Shown here: in pieces, positions 22,435 through 34,700 of the stretch
Numbering within the stretch: the first letter of the stretch is position 1
How the letters are laid out: each line of letters opens with the position of its first letter
NCBI GenBank assembly: GCA_016647705.1
Contig: CM028336.1
Coordinates: forward strand, 4,526,001 to 4,590,000
Source of the DNA: Eucommia ulmoides
Taxonomy: Eukaryota; Streptophyta; Magnoliopsida; Garryales; Eucommiaceae
Reading direction: 5' to 3'
DNA: 64,000 nt
Position numbers and translations under genes: made by a program
Notes under the pieces: model-generated
Databases searched by the model: none
Told to the model about the DNA's origin: nothing
The model's input: only the letters and a program-made list of their open reading frames with translations

Positions 22435-24565
22435 TGTTGATCTCAAGATTTTGATGAACAATTAAGTATTGATGTTTTGGTGAAACTAATGTTTGATCAA
22501 GTGTTTCAGTGATTTAAAATTCCAATAATGAAGATGTCAAAGTGAATAGATGTTAAATGAAAATATTAAGATGATGATGAAGTATTAAGAGTTTGAAGAC
22601 ATTAGAGAAAATAACCCAGGTAAATATAAGCTTTTAATATCCCATTTGGGAACACATACACGGCACAAAATGAATTTTATCTTTTAAGTGTGTTTTGGTT
22701 GAGTATATTTATTTGCTTCTATGTGAATTAAAAAAAAAAATTGAATGACTAAAATAGAATATAAGAGTATTAGTAGAGTTTATTTGAATATAAATATGGA
22801 TAAAGGGGCAAAATTGTAAAAGAAAGTAAGTTAAAAACGAGATCAGAGAAGAGATTCAAGAGATGACAGTCGATTGAGGAGTCGACCGGAGAAAGAAGAT
22901 GAACTCTCTAAATCTGCGAGTCGACAGAGAGGTCGATCAATAGAAGCTTGGTAAACTCTTTGAATCTGCGAGTCAATAGAGCAGTCGACCAGTGGAAGCT
23001 TGGCAAACTCTCTGAATCTGTGAGTCGACTAAGGAGTCGACCGATCAAGTGCATGGGCTATTTCCAGTATCTTTCAGTCGACTGGGCAGTCGACTGAACG
23101 CATAGTTTCAGAATATTGGTTGATCTGATTTTAAATCCAAAAGTAGCCGTTTTTGGTTAAGATTTGAGAGAGATTTCGAGAATATTCTTAACATTTGAGA
23201 TATGGTTCATATACTAATTAAATCCTTTCAATATGGTTCATTAATTATTAAAGTTTCTCAATTTGGTACTTAAAATGGATTCTATACTTATTTGTTTTGA
23301 TTGAGAAATACTTTGGGAATTTAATTGAGAGTTTTAAAAGTTGCTATTAAGTGAAATTAAACTTAAATGAAGTCTTCATGTTATGAAGGGTCTATAAGAG
23401 TATTTTATTGTCATGACACTTATAAACTAACTGCTATGAGGCTAATTACATGTGTCCTTATATAGACCTGCGAATTTTCTACGAGAGCTAATCAATTCTA
23501 ATCATTCTAAGAGATAAAATCAGTCTATATCTTTTTGAGAAAGCGTTTCTAAGAGTTATCATTCAACAATACTATGAGATGTTCTAAGAGAATGATTCTG
23601 ATAATCAATTGCGATTAATTTGTGCTAATACCGGAATTGAAGTTACATTATTTTCATCATTAATTCTGTGAATTCTCGGTGAGATATTTCCATATTGATT
23701 ATTACTTGTTTATTATTGTATTTTAGAAATTGATCTTAAAAATTATTTTTTATTTTTAAAAGAAAATATTCTTTCAAACAATTTGTTGAATATGATTACG
23801 TGCTCCAATTTGCTACCCATATATTGTTAAAATCAAATTTTTGCATCTCACATAATTCTATTATTAGTTGGGATATTAATTGAGTTTATATATATATTTG
23901 GGGTGGTAGAAACTCCGAGTGAGATTTACTTATCAATTTTTGTATTGGTGAGTTGTGACGGATTAAATATCATTGGGGATATTTAATTAAGGGTAGTTGG
24001 GTTTCAATCTCTTTCTGTAAAGAGATTGAGGTAGTGATTCTTCCTGGATAAGAATTGCGTATTTGTGAGTGATTTTGTAATGGTTCAATCCTTACCGGGT
24101 AAAAGGATATTTGGAGTGTTTTGGTGAGATTTTGATTCTTGAGTCTACGTGTTAAAAAGAATTAGATTATTCTTTAGCCAGTAAAAAGTAGAGGTTATTC
24201 CTTAACCTTTGAAAATGAAATTGTAAAGGTTGATTCTGAGCCTGTAAAAGAATCGGTGTGCGAGTTTGGTTCCTACCTTTAAAAGAATCTTGATTTTAGT
24301 GGGTGCGACCTCCGTGGAGCTCGGGGGACTGGATTAACCAAGAGTAATTTGGTGAACTAGTATAAATCTCTGGTGTGCTGCTTTCTTAATTTGTCTATTT
24401 TTGCTGTTTGTATGTGCACCTAGTTGATTGATTAATTCCGCCGTGTTATAAAGATAATAATTAATTTAGGTATAAAATTAATTATTTGATTTATTGATTT
24501 TTATTCTAATTATTTTTTTGATTACCCAATTCACCCCCCCTCTTAAGTATTCTACTGAGCCAATA
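22435..24565 (+). repeat. SIRE-like copia LTR (2131 bp)
   Basis: Starts TGTTGATCTCAAG after the purine tract. It ends ...CCCCCCTCTTAAGTATTCTACTGAGCCAATA just before a PBS. Contains a cluster of GTCGAC-bearing sub-repeats (about 22868-23095) and a homologue of the LTR at 2096. As the 3' LTR of the copia interior it should be followed by host DNA, but a PBS and TRIM interior follow instead. Confidence 0.83.
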
Positions 24566-24628
24566 ATTGATATCAGAACCAAGGTCATGGGTTCGATTTC
24601 CAGCGGGAGCAATTGCTGAGGGGGAGAT
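24566..24628 (+). mobile_element. TRIM interior: PBS, 45-bp body, polypurine tract
   Basis: ATTGATATCAGAACC is a mutated PBS. Then comes AAGGTCATGGGTTCGATTTC, which contains a tRNA T-arm/B-box-like GGTTCGATTTC (24590-24600). GAGGGGGAGAT follows directly before the 173-bp repeat. PBS plus body plus purine tract in 63 bp, flanked by a 173-bp LTR, would make a 409-bp TRIM. Confidence 0.75.
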
Positions 24629-24801
24629 TGTTGGCCAGGATTTTGGCAGCAATTGTCCCATGGCAAAGGCCTGGGTGTGGGTCAAGTCACAGTTGAATGC
24701 CGTAGACACTTGTGTGTGCTGAATGCACTATAAGGTTAGGGTATATAACTTTCCTAACATCAATTGATTTTAGGATAAGTGGTTGCGCCTGAGATCCTAC
24801 A
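24629..24801 (+). repeat. TRIM 3' LTR (173 bp)
   Basis: TGTTGGCCAGGATTTTGGC...GAGATCCTACA, followed by ACTTA at 24802-24806, identical to the five bases before 17263. Confidence 0.88.
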
Positions 24802-24999
24802 ACTTATATAATTGCTTTATATATGTTAATATGGACAGATTTGGACATATGGAATTATGGATATTAAGATTAATTTAATTATTTTGTATTGCAATGCATT
24901 AATCTAGTTACTTTAGTAATCGGTTCCTTCAATATATAATACACACATGTATATATACATATATGTACATATGGAGGCTCTTCTGCAAATTTGTAGATC

Positions 25000-25490
25000 C
25001 GAGCCTCAACATGTGTGTGTAGAGAGAGAGAGAGAGCGAGACAATGAAAGTGAGGAGAAAACGACAGGGGGCACGGAGGTGGAAGACGGTGCAGGGTGGG
25101 GGGTGGACAGTTGTTGCAGTGGTGGGGGAGTGGGGGTTGTTAATGATATCTTTAAGAAGTGAAAGGATAAAAAAAGTAATTTCAAAAAATTAGAATAAAA
25201 TAATAATTTCAAAATTATTTTAAAAAAAATAAAATAAAAAAGAAGGATGTAAATCTAGAATTGTCTTTTAAAATGATAGATAAATAAAAAATAAAAAAAA
25301 TAAAAATTCAACCCATTTTTATGGCAAAATATTTTCCCTCCCTTTTGGTCACATTGTTTAAATGGAGCAGCACTTAATAAAATTATAAATACTAAATATG
25401 TGAATAAAACTACTTAATAAACGAAGGGGTACAATAAATTTAAGCCAACCGCTACATCCTCGTGTACATCATTAACGGATTGTGAATTTT
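25000..25490. repeat. Dispersed repeat, copy 2
   Basis: A GA-rich run (about 25019-25040), a GGTGG-rich block, 'AAAAAGTAATTTCAAAAAATTAG' (about 25171) and 'ATCCTCGTGTACATCATTAACGG' (about 25455) repeat the order of landmarks of 7600-8540. The short open frames here are low-complexity. Confidence 0.45.
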
Positions 25491-25548
25491 TTTTAAATTT
25501 TATTATTGAGATTTGTAATCCAACCCCAAAATTGTGGGATATCTCTTA

Positions 25549-25968
25549 GAGTATGTTTGGTTAGAAAGAGAGGAAAAGAAAAGAAAAATAAAAATAAAAA
25601 TAAAAATATTTTTATCTATTGTGAAAAAAAAAATTATTTTCCCTAGTGTTGTTTGATTAGAAAATAAAATAAAATGATAGAAAATAATTTAGTTTAATAT
25701 AATTTACTATTTTATTTTTATATATTTCAAAAATAAATTAAAAAATTAATTATTAAGGGTATAATTGTAATTTTGATATCCACAAACCATTTTCCTCTCT
25801 TTTTACTCCCAAATTTGGGGAGGGAAAAAAATTTGTCTCGAAATTTGTGTTTTATCATTCCTATTTTCATTCCCCTTCTATTTTCCTTTCATACCAAACA
25901 TGATTTTTTTTCATTTCTTTTTATATTTTTCATTCTCCTTCCATTTTCTATTCATACCAAACACACCC
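25549..25968. mobile_element. Tourist/PIF-type MITE with TTA duplication
   Basis: Inverted ends GAGTATGTTTGGTTAG (left) and CATACCAAACACACCC (right), flanked on both sides by TTA (25546-25548 and 25969-25971), the 3-bp target typical of PIF/Harbinger elements. 420 bp, non-coding, AT-rich, with internal CATACCAAACATG words. Confidence 0.65.
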
Positions 25969-25975
25969 TTAGTTC

Positions 25976-28600
25976 TATGTGGTCTAATAAATTTGATGTG
26001 TTTCACTTTGGATCTTATATCTTTAATTATGATTTTAATTATCTCTTCCATCCAATTTAACAGCTAAATTAGATGGAATTATAAGTACAATCGTAAATTT
26101 ATTTGTTTTTTGTTTTTTTTTCTTTAATTTGTTATTCATCGTCGGCAACACCACCTCCCCCCCCCCCCTAGCGCTGGCACCCCACCCCCTGTTGGATCTG
26201 TGCAAATTTTTAATGTTGTGTCAACTCGATAAGTTTCGTGTGTCATTATGTAGCTAGATAAATTATCACATTATTTAATCTATTATGTCTTTTCTTATCG
26301 TGTAACCTGAACACCCAACAACCTATTATGTATTTTTTTGTCGTATAACATAAACACCAGATTAATTATTATCGTGTCATTTGTGTTGTTTATTGGGTTA
26401 TCAAGTAAATTCAAAATTCGACATGTTTCTTATCATATTTTGCATGTTCAACCTGATAACAACCCGTTACTTAAAAAGTTAAACCTATATCCAAAAATTT
26501 GATGTCGATTTTGTATTGTGAAAAAAAATATTATCATATAAACATCCGTTTTGTCAGCACCAACGGTAAAGAAGGTTTTCATGTGGATTAGTTGGTTAGG
26601 TCTCCACTAGTACCTAGTATTAATTTATTCTTCATAGTGGTTGGACCACAACCCAATGGCAAGACAAATGCATGGAAAAATATGCATTCAAAATTTAAGG
26701 TTGAAGAGAGACAAAATTTTACATTCTAATGTTGTCCAAAAGTGGAGCAATACATCCTCCCCCTCGGCGCCGTTGTCTACACGGTGATCATGTAATAACA
26801 ATACTTATAAAATATGATAAATTGGTTTTTACCGCCTTCTATTTGATCTAATTGTCATTTTGTCTAAAAATACCTTTTAGTGTTTAAATTAACAGAATGT
26901 GTTTAAAAATAAATGAAATCAAATTTTTTATCAAATTTTTGGATAAAATAAAAAAAAATTATCCCTTTTATTTTAATTAATTTAAAATTTTAAAATATTA
27001 TAAAAAATTAAATAAAAATTAAGATAAAGAAAAAATTTCATCTAAAAATTGGATAGAAATTTTAACTCTATTTTTAATTGAAACGGAAAAAAAAAATTAA
27101 CTTCTCACTTTATTCAAATTAGAAGTAACTAAAATGTAATTTTTTAAAATAGAAAGAAGTAAAGTAATAATTAAACAAAATAGAATAAATTGAAAGACAA
27201 TTTACCCTATAAAATACCATCAAGAAAATAATATTAATAAGTGAAAATTCTTATATTATGTTAAAAATAGGGTAAGTTAATTGTGTGCCCTCATTGATTT
27301 TTATATTGAACTTGTAAATAAAATTAAGTGAAATTAGTTTCCACCATGGGATCATCGTTGTTGAACCACCACTATCATCCGCCACCACCTTCCGCCGCCG
27401 TCCACCATCCGCTGCCAAATATGTTACTAATTTTTTTTATTTTTTTTTTACTATTTTTAAATTATTTTAGTTACAATCAATTAGGATAGTTCATAACATG
27501 GTCATGACCATTTCGTCAAACCATAGCTGATCACCACCTGATGTCAAGAATGTCGGTAAAGAGCACGATCATTGTTTAATGATTTTAGTTACATTCAACT
27601 AAATACTTAGTTGCAATCAACTGTCACACTAAAAATGATCATATAAATTAATTCTGTAAAAGCAAATCACTTGGAACACAGTTACAACGTAATATAAAAA
27701 ATAGAATTTAGAACTTTTTACACTTTGCACCCTTGAAGTTTGCCTTAATCCCACATTAGTCCCTATGGTTTCGATTTCAATACATACAACCCTAAATGTA
27801 TTTAAATCATTTCAGTTAAGGAAAAATCGTAAACACCATTTGAAACTGAATGTAAAAATGTCACGTATTTGGCACATGACCATTAATGAGGGGCAATATT
27901 ATTTTTCTGTTCTACTATTAAAATTCAACCACATATCTACACTAAATTGTAACCACCATAAAACTTTAACATGAAAAATATAATTTCACTTTATTCATTT
28001 CATCTTCATCTACCTCTCTCATCTCACCACAAAGTACCCCTACCCCTCACCATATCCGGTCCCCTAAAGCCCTGCGATTTCGGCATGTTTTCCTCTGAGC
28101 CGAACAGAGATATCGCCAAAACACTAACCATTTCTTCCACTGCTAGACCCACATCTTATTCGCCCAACACAAGACAAAATTTGGCTCTAATACCATATAA
28201 GCCAATGGGCCTAACTTACCGTAGACGCCTTGCAAGATGAGGAGTGCCTCTAGACTTAGGATCAAGTAACACAAGCTACGTGGGATTCAGCAAACTTCAT
28301 TCAAAAACAAAAATCGAATCGAAACATGAAAATGAATCCATGGAATTGGAATTCAAAATGAATGCATCTAAATTTTTTACATGCAATAATTTCTCTGTCC
28401 AATTCCAATTCCATGCAACCAAACACCACCTAACAACATTTGGCAATGACAAACAAGGGAAAATAGTTCACAATCAGATAGAGAAAAGAGAAACCATTTG
28501 GCCTCAACTGTGCATGTAAAAGCATATTTTATTTTTCCTTCAAATATATGCTTTTACATATTTGCACATTATCTAACAACTCATTTTTTTAAGCCAATTG

Positions 28601-28632
<32 letters not shown>

Positions 28633-28740
28633 CATTTCTATACACATGAAAATGAACTTGAATAATATCAGGAACAAAAAATAATAATAGTAGTAATGAC
28701 GCAACATACTGAAACCGTCTCTTGCAAGGACTCGGCGGGA
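25976..28740. other. AT-rich intergenic, no gene called
   Basis: Contains a C run at 26155-26168 and a CCACCACC/CCGCCGCC-rich patch at 27362-27410. A 'CACTTTGCACCCTTGAAGTTT' phrase near 27721 is related to the ends of the inverted-repeat element at 9879. Open frames at 27765-28519 show no motif that I recognise. (TA)n lies at about 28607-28632. Confidence 0.5.
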
Positions 28741-28751
28741 AATTATTGAAG

Positions 28752-31700
28752 TCACATTTGAAGAAGATTATTCACAGTAACCGCAACCGAATTTGTCCTC
28801 TGCAAATCCTGCACCGACCGGGAAAAAAAAAAAAAAAAAGGGTAATCAGAGTGGGCAAAAATTTAGGACACGAAATTGGAATTGGAGATGATCGCATGTA
28901 ATTTTTTATTTTATTTTTATATATGTTTGAAAATTTAATTAACATGAACATACAGTGACAGTAGCCAAATTTTAGGACTGAAAATTGATATTGGAGATAA
29001 ACCCATGTAATATTTAAAGGTAACAAGAGAGAAAACTGACATTTTCTCTCTCTACTTTTATTTTTCTTTTCTATTTTAAAAAAGGTAAAATAAAATAGAA
29101 AATTAAAATAAATGGTAACTTTTTCCATTACATGTAAAATTTAGATGAAATTTTTTATTTTACCCATCTTTTTAGCATACTTAGTAAATTTAAACAAAAA
29201 AAGAAGGTAGTATTAGAATTTAGGGGCGCTTGGCGAGGGATCCTAAAATGGTACCAAAACTATCAAACAATCCCAATATTAATATTTTAACAATGAACAC
29301 TATGAACCTTTTAGAAGATACGGACAGATTTACCCTCATTAAACTAACATTACATTCCATATCGACTGCTCAATTTTTTCCAAAAATATCTATTCCAAAA
29401 ATTAGAGAGTAGTAACCAGTAAAAACTCTTGTAAATAATTAAATGATTAATTAAGTTTGTTTTGTTATTTTGTTGATTAAATTACAGAGCCATGATCGCT
29501 TGTTTTAGAGCTTCAAAATGATACCTCAATTGTACTTTTTGCAACAAAATAACATAATTCATATCAAATTTAACATATTAAAGTCATTGTCAAATCAAAG
29601 AGTCGTTGTTCCCGATTGTCTTGAATTCAACACATGAAAAACATACTTAGACTTGTATTGAATTCAATATAAATGGAGATGTCATTTTAAATCTATTATT
29701 TAGAAGAATGCGCTCGTGTTGAATTCAACACAAACTTCGAATCCCAAAAATCAAACTTTTTTAATTAACTGACTATGTTGACTACACAAATTGTTGAATT
29801 TAACACAACAGTTAAAGACTAATTTCAAATTTCAAAAATAACTTAACATGTTGAATTCGACACACGTTATATTTCTTTCATACAAAAAATATGATTGAGA
29901 TATCAATTTAAAGCTTTAAAACACGCAATCATAGTTGTTTGTGTAATTTAATTATGTAAAGAACAAAGAAAAATTGATTTATTGCATGATTACTTGCAAG
30001 AGTTTTTAGTATAATTATGATAACTGATCTTTTTTTTCGGAATAGATATTTTGAAAATATCTCCACCCGTCATTTTTGAGAAATAAATTTAAAATTTAAA
30101 TTCAGTCAACATCCTATCTCGCAAAATTTGTAAGTATATTTAAAAATGGGATTAATTGGTTCAAAAAACAATTTAATGAGATTGTTTTTTTTTATTAATA
30201 AACTATAGGTACCAAACAGTAGTTTGTACCCTTATATGGGAACAAATGGTTATTTTCCCTAGAATTTATTATAAGTAAAAGGGGGTTAAATGTAGGTTTT
30301 TAAAGTAAGGAGACGAGTAAAAGGCAAACCCATCAAACATGCTTTCTTTTCTAATTGTAATTAGCATCTCGTAAAATCTCATAATTATGGGCAGACAAAC
30401 ACTACCTTAATTTTATGCGGCAACAAAATCTCGCAAATTAAAATAATTTAAACCCAAAATACATACCTGGAAAATCAATTCATCGGGGACATGGGGTAGA
30501 ACTTCCCGTACTGTTTCAGCCATGGCAAGTATCCCCGCCATGTTATCATTGGCGACACGTGGTGGTGTCCTTGTCTGCAGACCGCCAGCACTCCCGAGGT
30601 ATCTCAAAGTACTGGGATGAACACCGGGTGAATTGGATGATGTGCCGGGATGTGAAGGATTCATGGGCCAAAGGTTCCAAGCTGCATCTTCAAGGGCAGT
30701 CTGGGCATAGGTTTCTCCTACAGCTGCAAGATGTCTCATCATCATCTGAACTCTGCTCAATCCAACTGATCTGACGGCCGTAGACGGACCGGCTCCATCA
30801 AAGCCTACCCAACTTGAATCAATACCAGCACCCCTATGAGAGAGAGAGAAGAACCAGTCAAATTTGGAATCTCAGACCAGTGAATTCGGTTACATGAAGT
30901 GAAGAAATGCATACAAGTTAACACTTAAATGGTTGAGCAGGCTATGAATGACATTGATAACATAACATAGTTATTACACTAAGAAAATGATTCATTACAT
31001 CAGTAGTCCCTAAAGTATGGGGGTAGTTTCATTTTCAACAGTAATGTTGGAATTTTTTTCAATCAAGTCCTTTTGAATGCCACATTGATGCTAGGCCCTT
31101 TCCCCGATATCAATTCGCAGTGATTTGTCAAAGTCTACCCTGCACGTGAGAGGGAGGCATATTGAATCCCACATCGCTTGTGTTACTTGATCCAGAGCGA
31201 TATATAAAACCTAGGGCAATTCTCATCTTACAATGCGTCTTTTGAGAGTGAGTTAGGCCCCTTGGGTAGGGTTTCTACATGGTATCAGAGACAAGACTCT
31301 TGTCTGATGTTGGGTGTATTGAATGCCACACCAATGTTGAGCCCTTTCCCCAATATCTGTTCGCAGAGGTTAATCAAAGTCCACCTCACGTGAAGGGGCA
31401 TATTGAATCCCACATTGCTTGTGTTAATTGATCCTGAGCTATATATAAAGCCTAGGACAATCCTCATCTTATAAGGCGTCTTTTGAGAGAGAGTGAGGCC
31501 CATAGATTTCTACGAGTCCCAAACGCCCCATTTGGCTACTGTTTTTGCTCCTTGATTTTTGTTCCCGCTCCAAAAATTTTGGAGATTAATGTACAAAAAA
31601 GCGTTTAGTAAAAAATCTTCTATTCTCAAAAATTTTAGAGTAATTTGAGACTATTTCTTGAATTCCATAAGAATATGAGGAAAAAAAAAAGTTAATTCCT

Positions 31701-34700
31701 ATTCACTCCCATAAAATTATTTCCATGACCACCCCGATGGAAACCACCACCAGCCGGCCAACATACATTTAAAGACAAAAAATAACAAATGTTGCAACCA
31801 AACGTGTTTCATGTTTCTGTACTTATAAATCAAAATAACCAATTTCAAGACAATGGTCATTACCAAACATGTTTCTATTTCCGAAATACTCCAAAACGGA
31901 AACAGAATTCTCATTTCATCCCATCCTCCAGTTTATTGGAAGAAGAAACAGAAACACTAACCAAACGCCACCTAAAGTTGTGACATCGTTCCAATTTTGT
32001 CCTTAGGAATAACATTCATTTATTATCTCATGAGAATTAGCACCTGGACAATTTAGGACGGCGACATGTCAATTTATGTAAGATAATTAAACGGATGCTA
32101 GTCCTAAGGACGAAATTCGAATGATTTCTAAGCTTTGGCGACTTGATTGAAAAATGTGGACATCATGGACGAAACTAACAATATCCCAAAACTAGGGACC
32201 AAAGGTGTCATTAACCACTAAGAAAAAATTTCAACTTAACATGCTCATACCCACAAACGTATCAAGTTAAAAGGTTTGCATCAGCAAATTTAGTGAATGC
32301 ACACGATAATGGAGAATAACTGTTCCGCAGCTCAATTCATTAGGATATTAGTATTTCCTAGTAAATTTGCATATTGCAGAGGTTATCAGAAAAAATGCAT
32401 ATTACAATGCATAAGCATGAAAACAAATCGTGTGTAAAATCAGTGCACTTTTAGCCATAGACAGTAATGAATCAGATAACCAAACCTCCAATCACCCATT
32501 TCTGAAGGATTCTGTGTCTGGTTGGGGAACACTCCTGAAGGCGGGACATGAACAGTAGGATTATGCTGATCAAGCCCAGAACTTATTTGACGGGCAAGTT
32601 GCTCATCACTGGAAATTTCAGCAGCATTGGGGTTCATCACCTCAGGCCTGCTGGCAAAAAGTGGCTTTCGACAAGTGGGGCAAGAATAATTCTCGCTTAA
32701 ACCTTGATCCAACCTGGAATCAGTATCATATCAGCATTAGTCAGCAAAATTAAATGGGATGGCAATTTCACCCGAACCGAACGGCTCGGTTTTAAAACCG
32801 ATTAAATAGTTTTGATTATGGCTTTGGTTTTCAAATTGGAAACCGAAGTTGTTTTGGTATTGGGACAGTAACCGTGAAACCGAACTGTGTAGCCGATATT
32901 TTAGTTATATTTTTATTATATATATTATCCTTACTTTTTTTATTTACAGTTTAACCCCTAGTGAAACCGAACTGTGTAGCCGATATTTTAGTTATATTTT
33001 TATTATATATATTATCCTTACTTTTTTTATTTACAGTTTAACCCCTAGTGTGTGTGTATATATATATGTGTGTGTTATAGGGTCAGGGTTTTCATCATTT
33101 GTTCTTTGCCGACTCCCCAAGTGCCATCCCTCATTGATTTTTATTGTGACGATTATCTATCGTTTTATTTTTTTAGTACATGTGAATTTTATGTATTGTA
33201 TTTTAATTATGGTCGCAACGTTTATTATAACAATTAATAATTTTGTGTTTTGGTTTGGTTTTTTGGAATTTATGTTTTATATTTTTGTTTATATATAAAA
33301 AACCACGGCTCACGGTTTCACGGTTTTGGTTTTGTATAAACTTAAACAGTTCGTTTTGAAAACCGTTCATAAAAAAAAGGTGGTTTTGCTTTTGTGCTTG
33401 AGTTTGGTATATGCCTAACGCTTTTGGTTTTGGTTTCTAGTGAAACCAAACCAAAACCGAACCGTTGTCATCCCTAAAAATTAACATCATATAACTGGAA
33501 ATCATAGGTATACCGTTTTTTCTTTCTTTTTTGAGGGGGGACAAAGATATATATCGTACCAAGATCTCAAACATGCAAGATGGAACAGATGATTACAAGA
33601 CAGCTTCTTAGCTTTCGCCATTTGTTCCTGTCATTTGCCAGTATGTGATTACTAACTGCTCGGGGACAAAAGACTATTTATTAAATGAGAAAGGATAAAG
33701 GAATCTTACCCTACAAATAGCACATTCATCATCATATGCTTGTAGCTCTTCAGAAGAAGCATCAGGAAGTGCCCCATGAAGGGTGGCCAAAGCTATCCTC
33801 AATTTAACAAAACCTTTTATACGCTTGATGAGTGCACTTAACAAAGCCTAATAAAAACATGAACTCAAAATAAGGAAAGATGGAGTGTGGATACTGAAAA
33901 AACAAAAGAAAGAGAAGGAATAATGATCATATACACGTATATTTAGGAAAAGGACTGCATCCACAAGATGAAAAGCCATGCCATGAAGCCACCAGATATG
34001 TACATAATGACCAAGAGCCATCAATAACGTCATCATATCTAGAAAAAAGCCCAAATTCCGGATAAGGATGCCTTTCCATTCCCACAACGAACCTGCAGTC
34101 ACACTCCTAAATTAAAAAAATATCTTTGAAAATCAAAGCAAGCAATAGAAATCAGAAAGACTTAGCCTTAAAGTTTAGAAACAAGAACAATTGGTAGGTA
34201 TCAAAAGGCTGTATATTAAGATGATTGCCATAAACATAGACCAAATAACCCACAAACAAAAAGCATGTCAAGTTTTTTGGCTAAAATACAATGGATGCTA
34301 AATTGAAATTTACTGTGGCCTGTGGAGCACTCAGAGCCCTAAGCAATGAAAAGATACAGGGCACAAATTTTTATTTCCAGGTTTCATAATCATCTCGACC
34401 AATCTCAACTAGATGCAAGGCAGCATACATCTTTCTCCACCTCTCCCAAGTTTTTGTACTTCATCTGCTGCACATATTTGATAAGCAATATGGTATTTGA
34501 GAGCATGTTACATAATAAACCCATTTTCTAAAATCCAAAGCTTTTGAAATAACTATCTGACACATTACTTAATCTTCAGTGCTTCAAGGCCAATAGCTTA
34601 AGTTTTCACAAAAGTGTTAGTTATCCAATTTACTCAATATGCTTGCACTAAGCTATTAAGTTACCTTACTGTACTTGTTTCTATATATGCACAAGGATCC

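Larger units (their letters stand above)
17263..24801 (+). mobile_element. Composite element: TRIM shell enclosing a SIRE-like copia
   Basis: Outer direct repeats of 173 bp (17263-17435 and 24629-24801) begin TGTTGGCCAGG and end CCTACA. They are flanked by a perfect 5-bp duplication ACTTA (17258-17262 and 24802-24806). Between them lie, in order: a PBS, decayed copia gag and pol, a purine tract, one 2131-bp SIRE-like LTR (22435-24565), a second PBS, a 63-bp TRIM interior, a purine tract, and the second 173-bp repeat. The copia part has no 5' LTR of its own. By eye the outer repeats differ at about 18 of 173 positions, mostly transitions, so the insertion is old. Confidence 0.82.
30992..32215. 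mobile_element. Old inverted-repeat element in RIN intron 10, twice invaded
   Basis: The left arm (about 30992-31070: AGTCCCTAAAGTATGGGGG...TTTTTCAATCAAGTC) pairs with the right arm (about 32139-32215: GACTTGATTGAAAAATG...CTAGGGACCAAAGGTGTCATT). Between the arms sit a TRIM (31071-31514), a MITE (31525-31972) and a second inverted pair around 'TTTTGTCCTTAGGA' (31995) and 'TCCTAAGGACGAAATT' (32102). Confidence 0.65.

Noticed and set aside
24590..24600. tRNA gene suggested by GGTTCGATTTC
   Set aside because: Only a B-box-like word in the TRIM interior; no A box or cloverleaf around it.
24478..24709. Two minus-strand frames over the copia LTR/TRIM junction
   Set aside because: They cross PBS, TRIM body and LTR; no recognisable protein.
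24566..24801. Start of a second tandem SIRE copy after the copia LTR
   Set aside because: After the PBS comes a 63-bp TRIM body and a 173-bp LTR matching 17263, not copia leader or gag.
33548..33560. Frameshift or loss in the RIN RING domain because the ORF breaks around the hAT-type MITE
   Set aside because: The break is an intron: donor TTG|GTACG at 33560 and acceptor CCAG|GTTGG at 32713 rejoin Trp364 in frame.
34080..34103. Alternative RIN exon 7 acceptor TTTAG at about 34103
   Set aside because: It puts a TGA in frame two codons later; CTGCAG|GTTCG keeps frame and family alignment.
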